From positions 2,914,001 through 2,978,000 of the forward strand of contig OY782882.1 of NCBI GenBank assembly GCA_963678485.1: 64,000 nucleotides of DNA, written 5' to 3'. The notes under the pieces were generated by a model. The model was given only the letters and a program-made list of their open reading frames with translations, had not been told where the DNA came from and did no database searches. The position numbers and the translations under genes are program-made. Shown in pieces: positions 9,795 through 16,810 of this stretch. Source of the DNA: CALGYY01 sp963678485. Lineage in GTDB: Bacteria; Bacteroidota; Bacteroidia; Bacteroidales; CAIWKO01. How positions within the stretch are numbered: the stretch's first letter is position 1; each line of letters begins with the position of its first letter.

Positions 9795-9831
9795 AATAAA
9801 AGAGGCTGCCTATTAGACAGCCTCTTTTATT
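9795..9831. terminator. Bidirectional rho-independent terminator
   Basis: Perfect 14-base arms (AATAAAAGAGGCTG and its complement) enclose a 9-base loop, with A/T runs on both sides. It separates the convergent peroxiredoxin and HMA lipoprotein genes. The AGGCTGCC...GACAGCCT core recurs at 16767 and 47524. Confidence 0.9.
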
Positions 9832-9847
9832 TTTTTACTTCTCCGGA

Positions 9848-10204
9848 TTACTGGGTCGGAGGTGTTTCGTGCGAACAAGCCTTTTTAATCTCTTTGTCGG
9901 CCGGAGTAAACTCAGTTACATATCCAATGCGTTCTAAGGCAGCAACCAGTTTATCTTTATCAGTAACTGATGCTTCGTAACTAATAGTAACCACTTTGGT
10001 ATCGAGGTCGGCAACAACAGATTTTACGCCGGGTTCCTTAGCCATTTCAGTTTCAATGTTGGCTTTACCGTTGGGGCAATGGAATACGGTTTTAATCTTA
10101 ACTTCTTTCAGCTGAGATTTCTGTGATTGTCCACAGGCTGTAAAACTTACGAGCATAACAAGGCTCATAATAACAGGAGCGAATGCAGTTTTGAATAATT
10201 TCAT
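9848..10204 (-). CDS. HMA-domain (heavy-metal-associated-like) lipoprotein
   Basis: A 118-residue exported protein. Residues 1-23 form a lipoprotein signal ending in a lipobox-like SFTAC (Cys24). Residues about 34-100 have the ferredoxin-like HMA pattern: VKIKTVFHCPNGKANIE, then EPGVKSVVADLDTKVVTISYE, then LVAALERIGY. The usual CxxC copper site is reduced to a single cysteine (HCPNG, Cys43), so metal binding, if any, must differ from MerP/CopZ. It is the last gene of a minus-strand run with two coiled-coil membrane proteins (18-base gap) and is followed by a strong terminator. Metal handling is inferred from the fold. Confidence 0.85.
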   Translation of the reverse strand: MKLFKTAFAPVIMSLVMLVSFTACGQSQKSQLKEVKIKTVFHCPNGKANIETEMAKEPGVKSVVADLDTKVVTISYEASVTDKDKLVAALERIGYVTEFTPADKEIKKACSHETPPTQ

Positions 10205-10222
10205 TACTATATTATTTGTTGG

Positions 10223-11128
10223 TTATTTTTCAAACATGAACTGTGTGGTAGCGATATCATTGCCATCAATAAAAATGTCCACAGTGTAGGTTCCCGGAAC
10301 AAATTCAGCTGACTTTTCCCAGTACATAACCATATCAACGGCTTTGTTCTGATAGGTTACGTTTTCCTTAATCGAATACTGGAGTTTGTTGCCCTGGAAT
10401 TCAAAAGAGAGTTCGTCGCCATCGCCTTTAGAAAGGATTTTACCTGATGGATCAGCAATACGGATGTAAACATCTTTTTGTCCGGGTGTAGTGAGTGTGT
10501 TTTCACCCAAAGTAAAGCTTACCCTTACCTTTTCAGCTCTTTTTGATTTGAAGGTTGGGATTTCCTTTTTATTAGAAATCTTGATACCACTTGCATCCAG
10601 ATCGTAGGCAGTAAGAACTGCACCTTGGTTTACTTTTGTTGTAAGGTCAACATTAACGGCAGTGAGGTTCTCATTTTCGTTCACTGTTGAGTCGAGTGAG
10701 GTTTTAATTTCGAAGTTGTCTTCGATGAGGGCTTTATTCTCCTCTTTGAGTTTAGCAATTTGTTCCTCATACTCTTTCATACGGCCTTCGAGTTGGGAGA
10801 CCTGATTTTTGTATTTTGCAACAGAACCTTCAGCATTACGAATTTGGTTGAGAAGTTTTTCTACGTGTGCTTTTTCTTTCTCAAACATTTCGGTGAGGCC
10901 ATTGTTCTCTTCGCTGAGCTGATCGTATTCCTTTTGCAACTTTTCAAGTTTAGCGATCATTGTTGCTTTTTCGTCATTAAGAACAGTTTTTTCTTCAGTT
11001 AATACGGTAACTTCTTTTGTTGTTGTTACGAGCTTCCATGCAAGGATTGCACAGACGATTATTAAAATGATAGAAACAAATAGCCAGAGACTGGGTTTTT
11101 TCTTTGTTTCGGGACTTGCGTTTTCCAT
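10223..11128 (-). CDS. Single-pass membrane protein with long coiled coil and C-terminal beta domain (paralogue 1)
   Basis: In this 301-residue protein a transmembrane helix (about 14-34) is followed by a long heptad-rich coiled coil (about 40-170, rich in Glu, Lys, Leu and Asn). A C-terminal beta-type domain (about 175-301) contains VRVSFTLGENTLTTPGQ, VYIRIADPSGKIL and PGTYTVDIFIDGNDI. The same architecture and a recognisably similar C-terminal domain occur in the next gene (11189-12085), so the pair arose by tandem duplication. The orientation (short N-terminus inside, coiled coil in the periplasm) is inferred. The function is unknown; the gene runs with an HMA lipoprotein. Confidence 0.82.
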   Translation of the reverse strand: MENASPETKKKPSLWLFVSIILIIVCAILAWKLVTTTKEVTVLTEEKTVLNDEKATMIAKLEKLQKEYDQLSEENNGLTEMFEKEKAHVEKLLNQIRNAEGSVAKYKNQVSQLEGRMKEYEEQIAKLKEENKALIEDNFEIKTSLDSTVNENENLTAVNVDLTTKVNQGAVLTAYDLDASGIKISNKKEIPTFKSKRAEKVRVSFTLGENTLTTPGQKDVYIRIADPSGKILSKGDGDELSFEFQGNKLQYSIKENVTYQNKAVDMVMYWEKSAEFVPGTYTVDIFIDGNDIATTQFMFEK

Positions 11129-11188
11129 GATTTTTTTGATTTAAGTGAGACGGTACTTATAAAATTTTTCAATACATTGAATACTGAA

Positions 11189-12085
11189 CTATTTTAGATT
11201 TAATTGTGTTTGTCCGATTTCCTGACCATCAATAAACAGTGCGATGTGATAAGTTCCTGCAACAACACGGTCGGTCTTTTCATAATAAAGTGAAACAGGA
11301 ACTGGTTTTTGCTGATAGTTGAAGGATTGCTTCAGGGAATACATGATTTGTTGTCCGTTATAATCGAAAGATTGACCATCGTGCATGATTGCATTATCGG
11401 GACGTGCAATTCTAACGTAAACTTCTTTCATTCCGTCTTTCACCAACGGATTTTTTCCAATAGTAAAGGTAATTTTGAATTTCTGGGTACGACTGGCTTT
11501 GTCCACCACTTCTTCCTGATTGCCGGTGCGGTAGCGGATTGCCTGAGCAGTAATACCATAAGCTGAAAGCACGGCAGCCTTATTAATTTGTGAGGAAAGA
11601 TCTTCTTTATCCTTTATCAGGCTGGCACTGGTTTCTTTTTCTTTTTTGTAATCGTCGGTAATCACAGCGATTTCTGATTTGAGCGCCTGATTTTCCGTCA
11701 GCAGTTTGTCAATTTGAGCAACATAATCCTGAGTAATACCGCGTAAATAGTCAAGTTTTTTCTGAATCTGATTTTTTCCTGCATTTGAGGCAATGAGTTT
11801 CTGAATCTCACTGGCATTGGCTTCAATAATACTGTCCTTACGAGTAAGTTCAGCAGTCATATTACCATATTCAAGTTTTATCTTTTTATGCTCGGTGAGC
11901 AGGGAGTCGAGTTCATTCTGCAGACCTTTATTTTCTGCAATCGCTTGTTCGCGTTCTATTACGAAGGTGTTTACTTCAGTTTTTGCCATAATCAGCATAA
12001 CTGTCAACACTGCGATAATACCCAACAAAATTCCGATAGTGATTTTGTATTTTCTTGCACTCGGGGCTGTTGCATTCTCATTCAT
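11189..12085 (-). CDS. Single-pass membrane protein with long coiled coil and C-terminal beta domain (paralogue 2)
   Basis: The open frame extends further upstream, but that part overlaps the promoter region of comF. The ATG at 12085 (MNENATAPSARKYK) gives a 298-residue protein matching its 301-residue neighbour: transmembrane helix at about 16-36, coiled coil at about 40-170, and a C-terminal beta domain with FKITFTIGKNPLVKDG, VYVRIARPDNA and AGTYHIALFIDGQEIG. A minus-strand -7 element TACCTTTG lies at 12119-12126, 33 bases before this ATG, which supports the start. It is probably the first gene of a three-gene unit ending at 9848. The function is unknown. Confidence 0.83.
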   Translation of the reverse strand: MNENATAPSARKYKITIGILLGIIAVLTVMLIMAKTEVNTFVIEREQAIAENKGLQNELDSLLTEHKKIKLEYGNMTAELTRKDSIIEANASEIQKLIASNAGKNQIQKKLDYLRGITQDYVAQIDKLLTENQALKSEIAVITDDYKKEKETSASLIKDKEDLSSQINKAAVLSAYGITAQAIRYRTGNQEEVVDKASRTQKFKITFTIGKNPLVKDGMKEVYVRIARPDNAIMHDGQSFDYNGQQIMYSLKQSFNYQQKPVPVSLYYEKTDRVVAGTYHIALFIDGQEIGQTQLNLK

Positions 12086-12179
12086 ACCGTTCTGTATTTT
12101 AGCTCTTAAAAATTTTTGCAAAGGTACTTCATTTTTCGTAATTTTACTTTCACTATGAAAAAAACAACAGGAGGTAATT

Positions 12180-12869
12180 ATGCCATTATGGTATGATTTC
12201 ATTTCGCTGGTATTCCCTCGTGTGTGTGCATCTTGTGGAAATACCTTAATGAGACATGAGCGGTGTATCTGCAATTTTTGTCTCGTTCATCTTCCGGCAA
12301 CGGATTTTCATCTCCATGCCGACAATCCTGCATCCCGGCTTTTTTGGGGACGCGTTCCAATTCACCATGCGGCATCCATGTTATATTTTCATAAAGGAAG
12401 CCGGGTTCAGCACATGATCCATCAGCTGAAGTATAAAGGCAAGGAAGAGGTGGGAGTGCATCTCGGGAAATTGTATGGAAAAGATCTGCAGCAATCGCCC
12501 TTGTTTGCCGATGTCGACCTTATCATTCCCGTTCCATTGCATCCAAAAAAGCTACGTAAGCGTGGCTACAATCAAAGTGAGGTGATTGCACGGGGATTAG
12601 CACAATCGATGGCTGCAGGGCTGGATACGCACAGCTTGATTCGCAAAACGGCTACTGATACACAGACTCAGAAAAGTCGGTTCCGAAGATGGGAGAATGT
12701 GAGTGAAGTATTTGCAGTACAACATCCACAACTATTGACTGGTAAGCATCTTCTACTGGTTGATGATGTTGTCACAACCGGTGCAACACTGGAAGCTTGT
12801 GCGCAGGAACTGCTCAAATGCAGTGGTGTCAGAGTTAGTATTGCAACGCTTGCTTGCGCCTTGAAGTAG
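12180..12869 (+). CDS. comF: ComF family phosphoribosyltransferase-like protein
   Basis: The N-terminal zinc-ribbon cysteines (C16-x2-C19 and C31-x2-C34) and the C-terminal PRPP-binding loop LLLVDDVVTTGATLEAC are the two hallmarks of ComF/GntX proteins. In between are YKGKEEVG, IIPVPLHPKKLRKRGYNQSE and R-x-T-x-T-x-x-Q-x-x, all standard. The length (229 residues) is normal. The family is linked to natural competence and DNA uptake, but its reaction is not settled. The start is preceded by a perfect AGGAGGT at 12169-12175, which is rare in this phylum. The gene is divergent from the coiled-coil operon. Confidence 0.93.
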   Translation: MPLWYDFISLVFPRVCASCGNTLMRHERCICNFCLVHLPATDFHLHADNPASRLFWGRVPIHHAASMLYFHKGSRVQHMIHQLKYKGKEEVGVHLGKLYGKDLQQSPLFADVDLIIPVPLHPKKLRKRGYNQSEVIARGLAQSMAAGLDTHSLIRKTATDTQTQKSRFRRWENVSEVFAVQHPQLLTGKHLLLVDDVVTTGATLEACAQELLKCSGVRVSIATLACALK

Positions 12870-12910
12870 GAGTGTCTGTCCATAAAGTTTATTGGCGGAC
12901 TATCAACAAC

Positions 12911-12941
12911 TTCACGGGGTGACTTGAAGTCACCCCGTGAA
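12911..12941. repeat. Perfect palindrome, 15-base arms around one base
   Basis: TTCACGGGGTGACTT, a single G, then its exact reverse complement. As RNA it would fold into a 13-bp stem with a small loop. No T-run follows on the plus strand, so it is either an atypical comF terminator or a dispersed palindromic repeat. Confidence 0.8.
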
Positions 12942-13002
12942 TGGTTATAAATAGTTGCAGTCATTCCGGGTTTAAGGTTATCATTTTTTCAATCGCGGAG
13001 TC

Positions 13003-13023
13003 ATTCCGGATTTAATCCGGAAT
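13003..13023. repeat. Palindrome ATTCCGGATT-T-AATCCGGAAT
   Basis: Perfect 10-base arms. A related partial copy (TCATTCCGGGTTTAA) lies 40 bases upstream at 12961, so this looks like a degenerate short repeat family. Confidence 0.65.
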
Positions 13024-13281
13024 CCCCCAAAAAATAATCTGCATTCCTTCAAGACTAAGAAAAATACTATTTTACAACCATTATCACAGGAGCAATTGAT
13101 ACAACAAAGTTATCTGCATAAACAAGCTAAGTAATCCATGAAGTCTTTCTGCGGCCTTGTCCTCGTGTTGTCGGGTAGTCGATTACCCCAGAGAACTCCA
13201 GCTTGAATATACTTCGGACCCGTCGTCTCGCCTCAGGAGAGAGAACTTATAATCCGTCACAGTGCGGACAGATAGATTTAA

Positions 13282-16200
13282 TTATTTCATACGTTGAGCC
13301 AGCACTGCGGCTTTCTTGTACCGTTTCACATCACCTTTTGTATTGAAGACTTCGAAATAGACGATATATATACCAATGTTCGCTTTCTCGTTATCTTCAG
13401 TTACACCGTCCCATGTGAAGACACCGCTGGTGCCCAGTAATTCATTGCGGATTAACTCGCGGATTAAACGTCCGTTATTGTCGTAAATATTGATGTTTGC
13501 AACATAACCCGGCTCATCGAATTTATAGGCGATGTTGAGCACGTCGTTATATCCGCTATTATCAGGCGAGAAAATATCAGGCGAAAGAGTAACAGCGCCA
13601 TCGTCGGTCTGGTATTCTGAGTACTGCGAATTTTTATAGGCAGGTGTCGCAAATCCTACACTTTCGGCAGCTGAATGCCAATTCGTCTTAGCAGAGGCGG
13701 GCAGATTAAAGTTAATACGCTCAAGACTCACACCATCAGTGCTGCTTAGCAAGGGGAATTGCATATCGGCCGTATAAACCATAAAGTCAATCACCTCCTG
13801 TGTTTGTGTACATAGTGTGACCATCCCCGCATCATTGCTCAAGGAGGGGAAGTCAGCCATTTTGGCGAAGCCTGCAGGATTTGAAGTGAAGTATTGTTTT
13901 TTAACAGCATCAGGATCGGTAGTTAAACAAGCATATTCTCCGGGAAACAAGAGGAAGCCTTCGGGACTGATGTTGTAAAGTCCAACAACCTGATGAGCGA
14001 TGGTGTCGTAATCAGCCAGATAAAGCTCACGTAAATCAAATATTTTTGCTGAGCGATTTACCAGCTCTACAAAATCAACGCCTCCGGTGAGGGGATTGCT
14101 CAGTACTTCATTAATCACAACATCGCCACTATCAGCAGCAGCGGGGATTGCAAAGCGTACACTTGAAAGTAAGGGCAACAAATTTCCAACGCAATCATAA
14201 ACGGAATCTGTTATGGTTACGGTGTAAATAATATTGTTTTGAAGATCGGTAGGCAAGGTGAGCACTACTGCTGCATAATCCGGTGGCACACCTTTCACCA
14301 GAATCGGGTTGCCCATTCCATTATCAATACTATAAATTGTAGGACTCAGCATACTAGCGCTGTCGATAGCTTCGCTGAAGAACAAACAAACTTTGTCAGG
14401 TACAAGACGATTCACGCTTGCGCGGACCAATGAAGGCGGAGTAATGTCGGGATTGGAAGCATTAATCGAATTAATGCGACCCGGAGTGCCACCTGTAAGG
14501 TCGTTGCTAGCCCTCCAGTTAACGCTTCCGCTGCATGGATTCATAGGATCAATTTGTTCGAGACTCCATCCGCCATCAGCTTTTGCAGAATTCTGATACC
14601 ATGCATCGGTGTAAGAAACTTGAGAAATCACACGCTGCAGGCTATCGAGCAAGGTAAGCGAGGTTCCTGTATTTGTCAGGGAAAGTCCTGAAACATCAGC
14701 TGCCAGTCCATATGTAAGAAACTGCGAGGCATACCCGGTAGGGCACAGAATAAGGTAACTTAATGGAGGGATAGATACATCGGGAATGCTCTTGGCGCTG
14801 GTGCCGATGATTAATTTATATCCCTTCAGGCTAATTGGAAATCCTGTTTTATTATATAATTCTACATATTCAACATTTGGTAGTGCTACTGGTGGATCTG
14901 GATCCACCATAATTTCGTTGATCACAATTTCGAAGGTATTGGGTTGATACAATGAAAAGGTCATACTATCGGCAAATGTCGAGTTGCCTACGCAATCGGT
15001 TATTGTATCAGTGATCTTTAGTGTGTAAACAGTCTGATTAGCGAAGGATGCAGCAAACACAAGGCTTACCGATTTTTCATCAGCCCCCGGGCTTGCCGAA
15101 ACAGGATTCCCTATTGATTGATTAACCAGAAATGTTGCTGGGTTTGAAAGCACTGTCTGGTCGATAGTTTCGCTAAAAACCACCGTTAGGCGATTATTAC
15201 CATCGGGTACCACGCTGGTAAGTTTAGGAGCCTGAGTGTCGGGATTGACGGCCATTACCGAGTTTACGGTTCCCGGAGTTCCGCCGAGTACATTAACCGA
15301 AGCATTCCAATTTAATTCACCGGCGCACGGATTGGCGGGATCAATCTGTTCTATACTCCAGCCGCCATCGGCCTTTGAGCCATCATGATACCAGGAGTCG
15401 GTGTAGGAAACTTTATGAATTACAGTGCCAGACTGATTTTTCAAGCGCAGTGTTGTGCCCGTATTTGTAAGTGAAAACGAAGAAAAGCCAACGCATGTAC
15501 CATATGCGCTTAATGCAGCCACTGCATCTTCCTTAGCGAGGATGAGATAACCATTAGCAGGAATGCTGACATTTGTAAAAAAGCTGGTGCTGCTACCGAT
15601 TTCAAGAATCCAGTCTTTCAGCGATATTGGAACAGAGCTGCGGTTGTAAAGTTCAAGATATTCGTTGTTGGGGAGCCCAACGGGAGGATCAGGATCGGCC
15701 ATTATTTCATTAAAGACTACATCAAAGGGCTGTGCGATATACCAGGAAAATGGGATGCTTGCAGGGTCCATGATGTTAAGAGCGTTGTCGGAAACATTAC
15801 TTATATCTAATTGATAAGCTTGTCCGGAAACGAAGCTGCTTGCAAAGGTTAGATGGACAAGGGTTGCATCTGTGCCATCAATTACAGCGACTGAGGGTGC
15901 CCCAATTCCTGGAACATTGTAATTGGCTGTGTTTTGAGCGGAGGTAGTTTCTGGGAATTCTGAAAAAGCAACATCAAGGGTATTTTGCGAAAGCACATTT
16001 ATTGAAAGTACCGTTGGTGCTGTAGTATCGACAATTTGAGGGCCGGCATAAATATCATCAAAATAAAAATTTGTTTTATTTGTAAGAGTATATCGGCAAA
16101 AGACGCCAAAATAGGAAGAGGTAGTGAAGGTATTATCAGTAGCGCTGCCTTCAACGAGATAATTTGTTGTACCTGAGGTATCCACCGACATTTCCCAGAG

Positions 16201-16707
16201 TCCTGCTCCGTCGCGGGTTACCTTGATACGATAATTTCTTGAAGCGCCTGTTTTTGCAATATGTCCGTGAATCAATTTTGTAGTGCTTAATCCACTTTGT
16301 TTCCAGAAGGAAATACTATCAAGGGCATCATTTGAATCATCTCCGAACATAACGAAGTAGCCATTCAGGCTGCCTTCAAGATTCGCATTATCCGAAACAA
16401 GATATACGCGTGCATTGTTTGAAGAGGAGGTTCCAAAAGCCAGACGTGCCCAAAAATTCCACTCCATATTATTCAAATTGGCCATAGGAGTAGGGATGAC
16501 AGCATGACTAATATCGGGAATTGCTCCGTCGAGTTGTAAGCGTGGTTGCTGGCTCCATGAGCTGCTAGAATAGGTGGAAATTTTATACTCTGCTGTGTCG
16601 CCTGTCCATGTAGGGTTAGCTGTAAAGTTACCATCAGAGAAGTCGTCCACCACTTGTGCTTGGGCAAGGAAGGGCAAGAATATCAAGCATATTAAAAATC
16701 TTTTCAT
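13282..16707 (-). CDS. Secreted lamin-tail-domain/Ig-like multidomain protein with FlgD-like C-terminus
   Basis: The ATG at 16707 (MKRFLICLIFLPFLAQAQ, signal peptide) is preferred; the longer open frame runs into the neighbouring gene. After an N-terminal region resembling a concanavalin-like lectin domain (about 20-220), the 1141 residues alternate Ig-like (Big_5-type, DTTAPTV...) and lamin-tail domains: FNEIMADPDPP...EYLELYN (about 330), INEIMVDPDPP...EYVELYN (about 600) and INEVLSNP...DFVELVN (about 875). The end (FSPDNSGYNDVLNIAY...ANINIYDNNGRLI...FTWDG) is a FlgD-like Ig fold used as a secretion and anchoring tail in this phylum. Surface location is inferred; the substrate is unknown. 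Confidence 0.87.
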   Translation of the reverse strand: MKRFLICLIFLPFLAQAQVVDDFSDGNFTANPTWTGDTAEYKISTYSSSSWSQQPRLQLDGAIPDISHAVIPTPMANLNNMEWNFWARLAFGTSSSNNARVYLVSDNANLEGSLNGYFVMFGDDSNDALDSISFWKQSGLSTTKLIHGHIAKTGASRNYRIKVTRDGAGLWEMSVDTSGTTNYLVEGSATDNTFTTSSYFGVFCRYTLTNKTNFYFDDIYAGPQIVDTTAPTVLSINVLSQNTLDVAFSEFPETTSAQNTANYNVPGIGAPSVAVIDGTDATLVHLTFASSFVSGQAYQLDISNVSDNALNIMDPASIPFSWYIAQPFDVVFNEIMADPDPPVGLPNNEYLELYNRSSVPISLKDWILEIGSSTSFFTNVSIPANGYLILAKEDAVAALSAYGTCVGFSSFSLTNTGTTLRLKNQSGTVIHKVSYTDSWYHDGSKADGGWSIEQIDPANPCAGELNWNASVNVLGGTPGTVNSVMAVNPDTQAPKLTSVVPDGNNRLTVVFSETIDQTVLSNPATFLVNQSIGNPVSASPGADEKSVSLVFAASFANQTVYTLKITDTITDCVGNSTFADSMTFSLYQPNTFEIVINEIMVDPDPPVALPNVEYVELYNKTGFPISLKGYKLIIGTSAKSIPDVSIPPLSYLILCPTGYASQFLTYGLAADVSGLSLTNTGTSLTLLDSLQRVISQVSYTDAWYQNSAKADGGWSLEQIDPMNPCSGSVNWRASNDLTGGTPGRINSINASNPDITPPSLVRASVNRLVPDKVCLFFSEAIDSASMLSPTIYSIDNGMGNPILVKGVPPDYAAVVLTLPTDLQNNIIYTVTITDSVYDCVGNLLPLLSSVRFAIPAAADSGDVVINEVLSNPLTGGVDFVELVNRSAKIFDLRELYLADYDTIAHQVVGLYNISPEGFLLFPGEYACLTTDPDAVKKQYFTSNPAGFAKMADFPSLSNDAGMVTLCTQTQEVIDFMVYTADMQFPLLSSTDGVSLERINFNLPASAKTNWHSAAESVGFATPAYKNSQYSEYQTDDGAVTLSPDIFSPDNSGYNDVLNIAYKFDEPGYVANINIYDNNGRLIRELIRNELLGTSGVFTWDGVTEDNEKANIGIYIVYFEVFNTKGDVKRYKKAAVLAQRMK

Positions 16708-16757
16708 AATCAGAGAGCTAATAAGGACATTAAAAATACAAAATAATCGGGAGGCGG

Positions 16758-16797
16758 GAAAAAAAAAGAGGCTGCCTAAACAGACAGCCTCTATAAA
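16758..16797 (-). terminator. Rho-independent terminator, probably for the gene at 13282-16707's upstream neighbour (16811-19405)
   Basis: AGAGGCTG...CAGCCTCT arms at 16767-16774 and 16785-16792, flanked by A/T runs. On the minus strand it directly follows the stop of the 16811-19405 gene. The core is shared with 9795 and 47524. Confidence 0.88.
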
Positions 16798-16810
16798 AAA
16801 TGAATTAGAT

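Larger units (their letters stand above)
12870..13281. other. Intergenic region with two hairpin-forming palindromes, no gene seen
   Basis: About 410 bases between the convergent comF and lamin-tail genes. It holds a perfect 15-base-arm palindrome (12911-12941) and a perfect 10-base-arm palindrome (13003-13023). The GC-richer remainder (about 13130-13260) has no convincing ORF, tRNA or promoter. Confidence 0.6.

Noticed and set aside
12086..12274. 63-codon N-terminal extension of the second coiled-coil protein
   Set aside because: It would overlap comF, puts residues before the membrane helix that the paralogue lacks, and crosses the -7 element at 12119-12126.
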